A DNA stretch of 64,000 nucleotides, taken from Shewanella sp. KT0246 (GTDB lineage: Bacteria; Pseudomonadota; Gammaproteobacteria; Enterobacterales; Shewanellaceae). Position numbers and translations under genes: made by a program. This document shows, one piece after another, positions 18,084 to 26,546 of this stretch (within the stretch, counting starts at the first letter, position 1; each line of letters starts with the position of its first letter). The notes beneath the pieces are model-generated. The model did no database searches. It was not told the origin of the DNA and saw nothing but the letters and a program-made list of their open reading frames with translations. The stretch is from the NCBI RefSeq assembly GCF_019654955.1, contig NZ_BPEV01000017.1, positions 46,344 to 110,343 on the forward strand. Reading direction: 5' to 3'.

Positions 18084-18938
18084 TTACTGTCTTGCTAAGC
18101 GATGGGTCTCTGGAGGTTGCTCAAAGTCACTTCTAAATGGGTTAATATCTAAGCCGCCACGACGGGTATATCGGGCATAAACCGTTAATTTAGTACAATT
18201 ACAGTAACGCTTTAAGTCAGTAAAAATACGTTCAACACATTGCTCGTGGAATTCGTTATGCTGACGGAAAGAAATCAAATAGCGTAGTAGTTTTTCATGA
18301 TCAATCTTTGGCCCTTGATAACGGACCATTACGCTACCCCAATCAGGTTGAGACGTGATCAGGCAATTTGATTTGAGTAAATTTGACGTTAAGGTTTCGA
18401 CGACATTTTTATCTTCAGTACTATCTTGAAGGTACTCAGGGTTAAACTCGTAGTCGCTCACTTCAATATCAAGCTCGTCAATGCAATTGCCTGGCAGTTC
18501 AACAATACGCTGGTTGTTAAAATGCTTTGGCTCAATCACTTTGACTGTCACAGTGCCGTTAGCGCATTTGCTTAAATCAGTCGTTAAAGTCTGTTGCACT
18601 TGTTCTACACTATCAAATCGCGTTTGATTAAAGCTGTTGAGATACAGCTTAAACGATTTTGATTCGATTAAATTATCACTTTCAATAGCAAGGTAAACTT
18701 CAATAATTGCGACCATAGGTTTGCCTTTAGCATTAAGCCAAGACAATTCATAACCCGTCCAGATGTCCGCCCCTTGAAAAGGTAAGGTATCTGTTAATTC
18801 AATAGCATCACGATTAAGTTTACGAGGTACCCCTTGCAGCAGTGAAGCATCATATTCTGCTTGATATTGCGTAGTTTGACCTAAAGTGAGTCCTTTAAGT
18901 GCATCTGCATCACTATAGGGGTCGTGATTGTGTGTCAT
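18084..18938 (-). CDS. queF: QueF, NADPH-dependent 7-cyano-7-deazaguanine reductase
   Basis: This 284-residue enzyme reduces preQ0 to preQ1 in queuosine tRNA modification. It is the long two-module type found in enterobacteria. The QueF motif [12 protein letters not shown] is at about 92-103. The catalytic cysteine is Cys192 in [12 protein letters not shown], and the C-terminal half ends in [13 protein letters not shown]. It is divergent from syd, the same pairing as in E. coli, which supports both assignments. Confidence 0.96.
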   Translation of the reverse strand: MTHNHDPYSDADALKGLTLGQTTQYQAEYDASLLQGVPRKLNRDAIELTDTLPFQGADIWTGYELSWLNAKGKPMVAIIEVYLAIESDNLIESKSFKLYLNSFNQTRFDSVEQVQQTLTTDLSKCANGTVTVKVIEPKHFNNQRIVELPGNCIDELDIEVSDYEFNPEYLQDSTEDKNVVETLTSNLLKSNCLITSQPDWGSVMVRYQGPKIDHEKLLRYLISFRQHNEFHEQCVERIFTDLKRYCNCTKLTVYARYTRRGGLDINPFRSDFEQPPETHRLARQ

Positions 18939-18997
18939 CTAGTCTGTTTCCGTGTCAAAATAGACTTTTATTATAACCCAAAACTGGAGCATCTTAA

Positions 18998-19648
18998 GTG
19001 TCTTGTTCAACTTCATTGGATCATTTTTCTAGCTGTTATATTCAAGCTTATCAGGATGTATTAGGCGAGTACCCCCGTTATTTCCCACTTGGGCAAGGAT
19101 CCGCCTGTATTGAAGGTAAGTATGATCTTGAATCAGATGATGCTGTATTTTGGAAAGCGGTAAAACGTAAAAACAGTTCAGATTTCAGTAATGTAGAACA
19201 CGCATTAGAAATTAAACTTCATCAAGATATTAATGCTTTTTATGGTGAGTATTTTTCAGCGCCTTTATATTTTGATTCTTCTTGGGGAGAGGGTGAGTTA
19301 CTGCAAGTCTGGAATCAGCAAGACTATGAATCTTTGCAACAAAATGTGATTGGTCACTTGATGATGAAGAAAAAGCTTAAGCAAGAGCCAACCTGGTTTG
19401 TTGGTGTTTTAGGCGATGGCGATCAAATGCTTACTGTAGATAATGAAAATGGCAGCGTGTGGATTGAAATTCCAGGTGATAGACCAAAAGAAAAACTTGC
19501 TGATAGTTTAGCTGAATTCATTGATGCATTAACACCAAGAGTTATGCCGCCAGTTGAGCCCATTGTTGAAGATAATTATGTTGCTCATCCTGGAATTTGG
19601 CAGCGGATGAAAATGATGTGGAATGATTTAGTGAAAGGTAAAAAATAG
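18998..19648 (+). CDS. syd: Syd, SecY-interacting protein
   Basis: A 216-residue cytoplasmic protein of the Syd family, which binds SecY and is proposed to monitor correct assembly of the SecYEG translocon. Family features visible are the N-terminal YPRYFPLGQGSACIEG region and an acidic, soluble body without membrane segments. The start is a GTG at 18998 preceded by GGAG at a suitable distance. It is somewhat longer than E. coli Syd (181 residues), with a short basic extension at the C-terminus. Adjacent, divergent queF matches E. coli gene order. Confidence 0.92.
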   Translation: MSCSTSLDHFSSCYIQAYQDVLGEYPRYFPLGQGSACIEGKYDLESDDAVFWKAVKRKNSSDFSNVEHALEIKLHQDINAFYGEYFSAPLYFDSSWGEGELLQVWNQQDYESLQQNVIGHLMMKKKLKQEPTWFVGVLGDGDQMLTVDNENGSVWIEIPGDRPKEKLADSLAEFIDALTPRVMPPVEPIVEDNYVAHPGIWQRMKMMWNDLVKGKK

Positions 19649-19665
19649 CCCTTCGTTTTGAATCT

Positions 19666-19704
19666 AAAAAAGCCAGACCTTGTCTATCAGGTCTGGCTTT
19701 TTAA
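19666..19704. terminator. Bidirectional terminator between syd and DUF2310 gene
   Basis: A nine-base GC-rich stem (AGCCAGACC / GGTCTGGCT) is flanked by A-run and T-run, so it can stop transcription from syd and from the convergent gene at 19757. Confidence 0.88.
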
Positions 19705-19756
19705 TTTTCATTTAAATGGCAATAACAAGTAAACCTATTATGAAACCATTGAACTG

Positions 19757-20530
19757 TTACTGATGATCCCATGAGATGTTGGATACGATTCTGCAAGGCT
19801 CACATCTAAAATGAAACATATCTAACAGTGGTTCATCTAAACGCCACTCCTTTGAGCCGCAACGCGGGCAAGCGCGTTCTTTTTCAATCGCAAGACTTTC
19901 ACCGCCGACTCGGTAAAGATAATAGTAGGTTGGAATTTTAGTAATAAACTCCACTCTGCCGCGAATATCCCAACCACGTCTGAATAAGTCACTTTTATGG
20001 CTGGTTATCTCATTTAGTGTAGCAAACTCAGCTTGTGTTGCTGCGGCCATTTGCAGTTCATCACATGCTTGCCACTCAGTCTGCCAACGGATAACTCGCT
20101 TATGATCGCCATTAAAAGTGGCTGGAATTTGATACAGCGGTATAGGGAGTAAGTTATCTCCACTTCTTAATGGCGAGCACATATGTACGAAGCTGGTATA
20201 AAGCACCTGCCAACTTGGTGCTTCTTCATTACTTTGTTCAGAATTAATGTCTTGGCCAATGTACTTCTCACGTGGTGCAAGTAACTTAGCTTCAGTCAAT
20301 TGCAGTAAAGCTTGTTTCGTCCATGGGCTGTTATGGCGACTCGATAAGCTAGTTTTTTCCGGCATTAATAATCGAACTTTAAATTCGCCTTCGTTGAAAG
20401 CTACAGCAAACTCTCTTCCCAATATTTGACCGTTTGCTCGTAAAGATTCGAGGTAGTGGTTAATGGCTTTTTCGGCTGCGGTGATGGTGGTATCTGCAAA
20501 ACATTCAAATCTTAGCTCTGTGACAAACAT
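19757..20530 (-). CDS. DUF2310 zinc-ribbon protein
   Basis: A 257-residue soluble protein. The C-terminus holds a zinc ribbon with two Cys pairs (CPRCGSKEW and CEPC, about residues 222-247). The overall sequence fits the DUF2310 family of gammaproteobacterial proteins, described only as possible nucleic-acid binders. No catalytic motif is seen and the function is unknown. It stands alone, convergent to syd. Confidence 0.75.
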   Translation of the reverse strand: MFVTELRFECFADTTITAAEKAINHYLESLRANGQILGREFAVAFNEGEFKVRLLMPEKTSLSSRHNSPWTKQALLQLTEAKLLAPREKYIGQDINSEQSNEEAPSWQVLYTSFVHMCSPLRSGDNLLPIPLYQIPATFNGDHKRVIRWQTEWQACDELQMAAATQAEFATLNEITSHKSDLFRRGWDIRGRVEFITKIPTYYYLYRVGGESLAIEKERACPRCGSKEWRLDEPLLDMFHFRCEPCRIVSNISWDHQ

Positions 20531-20653
20531 GGGGGTTCCGTTTAGCTTTTTGGGTTATAAGCGAGATGCGCCTGCGTTATTAGACAATGAATAATTGTGC
20601 TAGTGGTCAATCCTGCAAATGATCAATAGCACTAACGATGGTTGTTCATCTTT

Positions 20654-20989
20654 CTACGCTTTGTTTTCAAGTTGGGTAATGCGCTTTTCCAATAACGAGA
20701 TTTTGCTTTCAAATTCGGTTTTCATTTGCTGCATTTGAGTCAGTAGTTTTTGTTCTATGAGCTGTGTATCTGTGTTTGCTGCAGGCTTATTTGACTCAAG
20801 TGCATCACCTAAGTCGGGCAGAGTTTGCCATTGGTCTTTAGGAATGGCTTTAAATTGTTGTAATCCTTGGATAAGCAAAGGCATAGGAACTTTACCGCCT
20901 AACTTGCCTTTAACTAATGCCATTGTGGGCGTGTGACCATTCATTGCAATGGTTTTAGCCGCTGCGAGGACTTGTTCGATTGGGCTCAT
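20654..20989 (-). CDS. Small conserved protein with C-terminal coiled coil
   Basis: A 111-residue protein. Residues 1-50 are predicted helical, with a pattern (AAKTIAMNGHTPTMALVKGKLG) reminiscent of KfrA-type N-terminal DNA-binding helices. Residues about 75-109 form a heptad-like coiled coil ending in SLLEKRITQLENKA. I do not recognise a named family. A small DNA-binding or scaffold protein is possible, but the function is unknown. Confidence 0.65.
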   Translation of the reverse strand: MSPIEQVLAAAKTIAMNGHTPTMALVKGKLGGKVPMPLLIQGLQQFKAIPKDQWQTLPDLGDALESNKPAANTDTQLIEQKLLTQMQQMKTEFESKISLLEKRITQLENKA

Positions 20990-21183
20990 AATTGGTGAAA
21001 ATCCTCATTATTGATTAGTGAAAATACTCAATTAGTTATTGCTGATTAATAAAAGTTAATAAAATCAGTGATGTAAAAATTGGCACACTTTTAGCTTATT
21101 GATAACTGACAACATTATAACGTATCTCAAAAACAGTTTGAGTAGAAATTACGTGAGAATCATTTTAATAATAAGGAAGTATC

Positions 21184-21570
21184 ATGAAAGCAAAATTGGG
21201 TTTAGCATTTTTAATGGCAGCAACTAGCCTTTCATTAAGTGGTTGTGTATTTCATGTAGGTGGTAGTGAAGGTAAGCACAGTGATTCTTATTGGGAAACA
21301 CAGCAACAAACTAACAGAGCCAATTTATCAAAACTCACTATGGGTATGGCGCGAGATCAAGTCACTATATTGATGGGAACTGCTGATTTCAGTGAGGCAT
21401 ACGTTACTCAAGCAGACGCTGAAAGTCCGAAAAAAGAAGTTAACGTACTCTTTTATCGAACTCAGTGGAGTAAAGGCGACGGCAAGACCACTAAAGATGA
21501 ATGCACCCCAGTGGTCATTAGTGACAATAAATTAGTTGGTTGGGGCGACACTGCATATCAAAAAATTTAA
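21184..21570 (+). CDS. DUF3192 lipoprotein
   Basis: A 128-residue envelope lipoprotein. The lipobox LSGC places the lipidated cysteine at about residue 21 after a hydrophobic signal. The mature part (SKLTMGMARDQVTILMGTADF) has the SmpA/BamE-like beta-alpha pattern of DUF3192 proteins. It is preceded by AAGGAAG at a good distance. The function is unknown; an outer-membrane location is likely because Val follows the cysteine. Confidence 0.82.
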   Translation: MKAKLGLAFLMAATSLSLSGCVFHVGGSEGKHSDSYWETQQQTNRANLSKLTMGMARDQVTILMGTADFSEAYVTQADAESPKKEVNVLFYRTQWSKGDGKTTKDECTPVVISDNKLVGWGDTAYQKI

Positions 21571-21573
21571 TCT

Positions 21574-21804
21574 TTACTGACGTAAAAGCACGTCCAGTTG
21601 GTCGATTAATTCTGACCACTGGGCGTCTTCAGCCAAACTCTCTTCTAAAAAAGCTTTTTGAGCATGATTCCAAAAATCAGCATCGATTATCTTAGTATTG
21701 CCAGTAATAGTATGTTGCGAAAGAAACTGTTTTATTGCTGATTGTGACGAATCCAGTCCAAGCTGTTCAAACAAGTGAGAAAGCGTCGCAGAAGTCGTGT
21801 CCAT
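21574..21804 (-). CDS. DUF2789 family small protein
   Basis: A protein of about 76 residues starting at the ATG giving MDTTSATLSHLFEQLGL; a TTG four codons upstream is the alternative. The pattern LFEQLGL ... FWNHAQKAFLEE ... DAQWSELIDQLDVLL matches the DUF2789 family, an all-helical protein of unknown function common in gammaproteobacteria. It is convergent with the DUF3192 gene, with only 3 bases between them. Confidence 0.75.
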   Translation of the reverse strand: MDTTSATLSHLFEQLGLDSSQSAIKQFLSQHTITGNTKIIDADFWNHAQKAFLEESLAEDAQWSELIDQLDVLLRQ

Positions 21805-21934
21805 ATTGTTCACCAATTAAAGTTGAATTTGGTTGCTAAGCCAAGTTTAAGCGTAGGTGACAGCGTTAAAATTGCAATATGTTTCAAACTTGTTAAGTTG
21901 TAACTATTAACTTGGCTTAGTAAAGAGTGTAAAC

Positions 21935-22564
21935 ATGGAACAGAACACGTTAGAAAAGCATAAAGCTGTTTATTTAACCGCAGAAGATTTACGCGTTGCA
22001 GCGTCAATAATTTATAACGCCTACCATGATGATCCTTTCTTTATTGAAGCTTTAGCAACCACCAATCAAGCGAGTTATGAGCAAAAGCTGCGAGCTGCAA
22101 TTCGTGAAGAACTAACTGAGCTTTGGCAACAAGAGCAACCATTGATTGGTTGGTTTGATGATGAAAGGCTGATTGGAGTCGCCTGTGTGATCACTCATCA
22201 AGTGCCATTAGGTGAAAGCCGATATTGGCATTGGCGTTTAAAAATGGTGCTGGGCACCGGTTGGAATTCTACTCAAGCTTTAATTAAAAAAGAGCATAGC
22301 ATTTTAGAAAGTTTGCCGAGTAAGCAATACGGTATTTTGCAGTTTATTGCTTTATCCCCGATTGAACAGAGTAAAGGTAATGGCTCTAAGTTAATACAAG
22401 CAGTATTAAGTTGGTGTGATGAACAGCCGGAATTAGACGGTATTGGCGTATTTGTTAATAATGCAAAGCATGCTGAATTATTTACTCGAGAAGGTTTTAA
22501 TCATTTATCTGAACTGGCAATTGGCAGTGTTGATGGTGAAATTTTAATTTATCCAAGTAAGTAA
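21935..22564 (+). CDS. GNAT-family N-acetyltransferase
   Basis: A 209-residue protein with the GNAT fold. The central beta-strand FIALSPIEQSKGNGSKLIQAVLSW contains the acetyl-CoA-binding Q/R-x-x-G-x-G/S pattern (QSKGNGS). The C-terminal strand VNNAKHAELFTREGF is also typical. The acceptor substrate is unknown. The next gene follows after 14 bases, so the two are probably co-transcribed. Confidence 0.8.
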   Translation: MEQNTLEKHKAVYLTAEDLRVAASIIYNAYHDDPFFIEALATTNQASYEQKLRAAIREELTELWQQEQPLIGWFDDERLIGVACVITHQVPLGESRYWHWRLKMVLGTGWNSTQALIKKEHSILESLPSKQYGILQFIALSPIEQSKGNGSKLIQAVLSWCDEQPELDGIGVFVNNAKHAELFTREGFNHLSELAIGSVDGEILIYPSK

Positions 22565-22578
22565 AGCGAGATAAGGTA

Positions 22579-22902
22579 ATGAGTGACAAAAAATATCAAG
22601 ATTTCAAATCATTTTATCCTTTCTATTTATCTCAGCATCAAGACCCGACATGCAGAAGACTGCACTATGTCGGCAGTGGCTTAATCATTGGGTTAATCAT
22701 CTTCACGCTGATTAATCAGCAATGGTGGCAATTACTGTTATTGCCCGTTATTGGATATGGTTTTGCATGGGTAGGTCACTTTGTGTTTGAAAAAAATAGG
22801 CCTGCTACTTTTGAGTATCCATTATATAGCTTACTGGCGGACTGGGTGATGTTTGCGCAAATGTTAAAAAAACGACTTAACTTGGGTTCTTCGTCAAGCT
22901 AA
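22579..22902 (+). CDS. DUF962 / Mpo1-like membrane protein
   Basis: A 107-residue protein with two or three membrane segments (about 30-65 and 80-95). The DUF962/Mpo1 signature is visible: FYPFYLSQHQDPTCRRLHYVG near the N-terminus and GHFVFEKNRPATF after the second hydrophobic stretch. Yeast Mpo1 is an iron-dependent fatty-acid alpha-dioxygenase; whether this bacterial member has the same activity is inference. It probably forms an operon with the acetyltransferase before it. Confidence 0.82.
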   Translation: MSDKKYQDFKSFYPFYLSQHQDPTCRRLHYVGSGLIIGLIIFTLINQQWWQLLLLPVIGYGFAWVGHFVFEKNRPATFEYPLYSLLADWVMFAQMLKKRLNLGSSSS

Positions 22903-22916
22903 CTGTTACTTTTACT

Positions 22917-22934
22917 TGTAAGACTTATCTCACA
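22917..22934. promoter_or_regulatory. UvrY/GacA-type box upstream of first Csr RNA
   Basis: TGTAAGACTTATCTCACA is an 18-base dyad with one mismatch. It fits the TGTAAG-N6-CTTACA type box bound by the response regulator UvrY/GacA/SirA. Its centre is 167 bases before the candidate -10 element TACAAT (23090-23095), the long spacing known for csrB promoters. Confidence 0.78.
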
Positions 22935-23101
22935 ATGGTGTAGGTTTTCGTGTGTTAGAGACTATCATATTTCTCTTTGATTTCTATTTATTTGCATTTA
23001 AACAATAACTTATGTTTCTTGGTTGATTATTCGTTTGTGAATTATTTGTTTCATCACGTTTTTGACTCATTTCGACCCCATCTATTGATTACAATGTACT
23101 C

Positions 23102-23596
23102 ATTAAGCAATCAGTTAAATAATGTTGTGAGCTACAGGAAGTAATCACAATAAAGTTATTAAACGAGTTAACTAACTAAATGCAGTTAAAGTGAATATTA
23201 TTGCTTAAAGTGGATAATGATATTTATCTTGAAGTTCAGGATAAGTAACACTCAATTCAGGATGAAGCTAGGACACGCTCAAGGAATGGGCATGAGCTCA
23301 GTTAATGATTAACTGAAATAAGGATGACCCTCATCAGGATGATGAAGGATTGCAGGAAGCACATACCAGGATGGTATATCTAGGAGCAAGATTTTCAGTC
23401 AAACGGATAGACTGATTCAAAGGAATGAAAACTCAAGTACTGCTTAATATGAGCAATACAAGGAAATTGAGTGCTAAAGGATAAATGGAGCAGGGAGCAT
23501 AGATAGTCGCATGGATGGAGCAGGGAGCACAATTTAGCAGGAAAGCTAACAAAGAGTAAAATGAGCGCAATCTTGTTTATAAGGTTGCGCTTTTTT
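23102..23596 (+). ncRNA. csrB: CsrB/CsrC-type regulatory RNA, copy 1 (CsrA sponge)
   Basis: An RNA of about 490 bases without a usable reading frame. It contains 22 GGA triplets by my count, many as AGGA in hairpin loops: TCATCAGGATGATGA (23331-23345), ATACCAGGATGGTAT, and ACAGGAAGT inside a TTGTGA/TCACAA stem near the start. This is the pattern of CsrB RNAs, which sequester the translational repressor CsrA. The 5' end is inferred from TACAAT at 23090; the 3' end is a strong terminator. A UvrY-type box lies upstream. The name is provisional because two copies occur. Confidence 0.88.
23564..23596 (+). terminator. Terminator of first Csr RNA
   Basis: AGCGCAATCTT pairs with AAGGTTGCGCT (one G-U pair) and is followed directly by TTTTTT. 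Confidence 0.92.
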
Positions 23597-23705
23597 ATGC
23601 ATAATTCAAATCAATATTTATGCGTTCAACGGTGCAATTCAGCTATGCAAATGTTAAATATGTGAATCACCCAAAAGGCTTATCTTCTCTCTTTTCCATT
23701 GGTCT

Positions 23706-23723
23706 TGTGAGACATGTCTCACA
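23706..23723. promoter_or_regulatory. UvrY/GacA-type box upstream of second Csr RNA
   Basis: TGTGAGACATGTCTCACA is a perfect 18-base palindrome (22 bases with its flanks). It lies 168 bases before a candidate -10 TAAAAT at 23880-23885, the same spacing as for the first copy, which strongly supports both promoters. Confidence 0.85.
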
Positions 23724-23891
23724 AGCAATGTGAGATTAAGCGCTTTTAACTGAGGCGCTTTAGGCTGTTCTGTTTTAAGTTGTTGTATAATATTGGTTTA
23801 TTTAAGTTACCCCTAAAGCTGTTTGTTGTTTGGGTGTTAAATTGGTGTTTGATGCATATTTATTTACTCACATATCGATTAAAATAAGTCA

Positions 23892-24490
23892 CAAGGAAGC
23901 AAATAAACACAGGATGTGTTTTAGCAGAGTGAAGTTAGTCTGCAGCTTATTAGGATTTTAGCGAGTGGCTGTAACAAAAGATTATTGCAATAGTTTGTTG
24001 TGATGGCTCGCCAAGGATAAACCTTAGTTATTGTTGTTGCTCATCAGGATGATGACTATAAACACTTTAATTAGGTAGACGATAAAGCCTCGTTAAGGAT
24101 AACGACAGTGTTAAAGGATGACACTGACATCAGCAATGATGAATTACTTTATGGTGAAATGGATTTTAAATTTGGACATCAATTAAATGGATTTGCGCTG
24201 TTATGGATAACAGTGATTGCGATGGATGCAATAGATTGAATCATGGATGTCATGGAAGAAAACCAAGGATGAATTAAAGGACACGCTTAAGGATTTGAGC
24301 AGGCTCGGTCAAAGGATAATCGAGTAAGAGGGACAGTACTTAATTGTACATGGAACATCAAGGATCGAATACGGATAGCGCACGGAGCAAGTTAGACGCA
24401 TGGATGGTGCAGGGAGCACAGAAATAGCTGGATGGCTTAACAAAAGTACAAGAGACCGCGACGATTTATTATTGCCGCGGTCTTTCTTTT
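23892..24490 (+). ncRNA. csrB: CsrB/CsrC-type regulatory RNA, copy 2 (CsrA sponge)
   Basis: A second RNA of about 600 bases with about 26 GGA triplets. It includes AACACAGGATGTGTT near the 5' end and the same TCATCAGGATGATGA hairpin (24041-24055) as copy 1. Near the 3' end a 23-base segment matches copy 1 with one difference (23509-23531 and 24398-24420). There is no coding potential. The 5' end is inferred from a candidate -10 at 23880; the 3' end is a GC-rich terminator. It is longer than E. coli CsrB (369 bases), so internal processing or a later start is possible. It is likely co-controlled with copy 1 by BarA/UvrY. Confidence 0.86.
24453..24490 (+). terminator. Terminator of second Csr RNA
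   Basis: AGACCGCG pairs with CGCGGTCT around a 15-base loop, followed by TTCTTTT. Confidence 0.9.
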
Positions 24491-24554
24491 GCTTAAATAA
24501 AGTTAATAAGCTTGAATTTCCTATTTAAAATATTCGCCTTTAAACAAAGCCAAT

Positions 24555-24592
24555 AAAAAACGCCATCAAGAGTAATGCTCTTAATGACGTTT
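24555..24592 (-). terminator. Terminator after DUF3549-DUF3301 pair
   Basis: On the minus strand an AACGTCATTAAGAGC arm pairs with CTCTTGATGGCGTT, followed by TTTTATTG. It lies about 100 bases after the DUF3301 stop and converges on the Csr RNAs. Confidence 0.82.
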
Positions 24593-24688
24593 AATAGTTT
24601 GCTTAACTTGGCAGTATCAACTGAATCAAGTTAACGGTTAAGTATCTGTATTCATTACTTGAAACTCACCCCAATAAATACACAGGTA

Positions 24689-25075
24689 TTAACGACATTT
24701 ACCTGAGTTGCAACTTGATGCTCCGCCACAACCACCGAACTTACCTTTTGCCGTGGGTGCATCCATCCATTCAGGCTCTGGAAAGATTGGCCAGTTAATC
24801 TTCTCTATTTTTTTGCTGTGCATATTAATATGACCGCGATATTGATTCATACCGTCAGTGCTGAATTCAAACATAAATTTTGCACGCCAGCATAAGCCTG
24901 TTGAACCGCCTATGCTGGGCCGAGCAGACTCCATAGCAATAGCAAGCAACTGTACTTTTTGATTGGCACATGATCTTTCAGCATATCGACGACTGATTTC
25001 AGCCATTTGACGTAACTGCCAAAAAAACGCTGCTACAACCACAACAGCGACGATTAAAATAAAATCTGACATCAT
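24689..25075 (-). CDS. DUF3301 membrane-anchored protein
   Basis: A 128-residue protein with one N-terminal membrane segment (about 4-20) followed by a soluble domain containing FMFEFSTDGMNQYRGHI, typical of DUF3301. The C-terminus is rich in Gly and Cys (GGCGGASSCNSGKC), which might bind metal. The start overlaps the DUF3549 stop by 4 bases; the second Met is the more usual start. The function is unknown. Confidence 0.78.
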   Translation of the reverse strand: MMSDFILIVAVVVVAAFFWQLRQMAEISRRYAERSCANQKVQLLAIAMESARPSIGGSTGLCWRAKFMFEFSTDGMNQYRGHINMHSKKIEKINWPIFPEPEWMDAPTAKGKFGGCGGASSCNSGKCR

Positions 25076-26097
25076 TGGCTAACGGCCCTAAATAACCCGC
25101 CGATGGCGGAAGAAAGTTTTTCACTACGATCAGCGCTTCTTAAATCTAGAAGCAGCGAATCTCGTAGGCTTGGAATAGCTACGATATCAGCAAAAACTTG
25201 ATTAAAGAAGTTTTGTGGTTGGTTGGCTAACACTTCAAGATAAAGTTTGCGGGTTGCATCATCTTTTAATGCTGTCCAACTTCTTGCTGCAATAGTGATT
25301 AATAAGTTTTCATCAAGTTGCTGATAATTTACTAACTGTTTAATCGCTTTTTGTGTCAACTCTGGCTGAGAAGCCAATGCTCTAAGGTAGATATGTTTAT
25401 GTTCAATTTCTGCGGCAGACAACTTATCGAATAAGGTTTCGGCTAACGGGTTTGAAATCGTAACGTGCTCTAAACATTGGCAAATTGCTGCCTGTACTTC
25501 TAATGGCGCAAGTGAAATTGCTGCATTGATATTCTTATCATGATCGAACTTATCCAAGCGAACACATACATCAGCAATACCCTGTAAACCCAGTTGCTGC
25601 CAGCAGTCATTATCGGCATTAGTTTCGTTTAGATTTGAAAAATACTGCGCTGCATATTCGTATTGCGCTGACGCTTGCTGGCTTAATTGTTTTTTCACCA
25701 GGGCATTAAATAAAGCGAGTTTTTCCTGGCTAGGCTTGAAGCTGAACGGATGGTTTGCATAACGTTCTTGTTCTTCATCTGATAAGGCTTTGGTCGGATC
25801 GCGGCCTAACGCTTCAAGAATCATTTTAATAAACTGACTACGTTGAGCTGGAGAAAGTAAACCTTGCTCATCAAGAGGCAGCTTTAAAAACCAAATAAAT
25901 GGTGGCTGATCTTCGCGCCAAAACACAATAGCAAATTGGGCATGGCCTTGAATTGGAAAAGGATAAGGGGTATTCAATGCTTCAATTTGGTTGAATAACA
26001 CTGGATCAATGTTTTCAACTCTACGGCCTAAATCATAAACCTGAAATTGAGTGTTAGCGGTGTCTAGGAATTGGCTTAAGGTTTCAAGTTGTGTCAT
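25072..26097 (-). CDS. DUF3549 protein
   Basis: A 341-residue soluble protein matching DUF3549. The N-terminal domain is globular (QFQVYDLGRRVENI, then FAIVFWREDQPPFIWFLKLP), and the C-terminal half is helical and repeat-like, resembling HEAT-type solenoids. There are no catalytic motifs and the function is unknown. It is co-transcribed with the DUF3301 gene and divergent from yqcC-truC, a neighbourhood often kept in Shewanella and Vibrio relatives (recollection). Confidence 0.78.
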   Translation of the reverse strand: MTQLETLSQFLDTANTQFQVYDLGRRVENIDPVLFNQIEALNTPYPFPIQGHAQFAIVFWREDQPPFIWFLKLPLDEQGLLSPAQRSQFIKMILEALGRDPTKALSDEEQERYANHPFSFKPSQEKLALFNALVKKQLSQQASAQYEYAAQYFSNLNETNADNDCWQQLGLQGIADVCVRLDKFDHDKNINAAISLAPLEVQAAICQCLEHVTISNPLAETLFDKLSAAEIEHKHIYLRALASQPELTQKAIKQLVNYQQLDENLLITIAARSWTALKDDATRKLYLEVLANQPQNFFNQVFADIVAIPSLRDSLLLDLRSADRSEKLSSAIGGLFRAVSQ

Positions 26098-26216
26098 GGG
26101 AGCTTATTTATCGCGATAATCTTGCCGCTATTATAGGGTTAACTGCCGTCTGATGATATGATTAGTCGCACAAACAATAGTGATTATTCAAACCGTTTAA
26201 GCGAAAACCTGCCGTT

Positions 26217-26534
26217 ATGCCTCATATTCAAACCGCTCAATTTTTAAATCAGTTAGAACAACAACTCAAGCAAAGTGCTTTATGGTCCGAAAATGCACCA
26301 AGCGATTTTGCTCTAACTAGTACAGCGCCATTTGCCTGTGACACACTACGTTTTGAACAATGGCTGCAGTTTATATTCATTCCTAAGATGAGTCAGATGA
26401 TAGCTCAAGGCTTGCCATTGCCGACACAAATCTCTTTAACACCAATGGCTGAGCGAGCATGGATAAATCATAAAGACCTTACCAAATTAGCGACTTTGCT
26501 AGAGCAGATAGATGACTTTTTAACACGTCAGTAA
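26217..26534 (+). CDS. yqcC: YqcC family protein (DUF446)
   Basis: A 105-residue helical protein matching E. coli YqcC: LWSENAPSDFALTSTAPFAC, then LRFEQWLQFIFIPKM and LPLPTQISLTPMAE. The function is unknown, but it is genetically linked to truC in many gammaproteobacteria. It lies 12 bases before truC and is surely co-transcribed with it. Confidence 0.88.
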   Translation: MPHIQTAQFLNQLEQQLKQSALWSENAPSDFALTSTAPFACDTLRFEQWLQFIFIPKMSQMIAQGLPLPTQISLTPMAERAWINHKDLTKLATLLEQIDDFLTRQ

Positions 26535-26546
26535 AAGGTAAATACA

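Noticed and set aside
21810..22007. Open frame of 65 codons on the minus strand
   Set aside because: It spans the divergent promoter of the DUF2789 and GNAT genes and has a low-complexity, non-protein-like sequence.
22903..24688. Short open frames within the region between DUF962 and DUF3301
   Set aside because: The region reads as two GGA-rich structural RNAs with promoters and terminators; small frames there lack ribosome sites and conservation signs.
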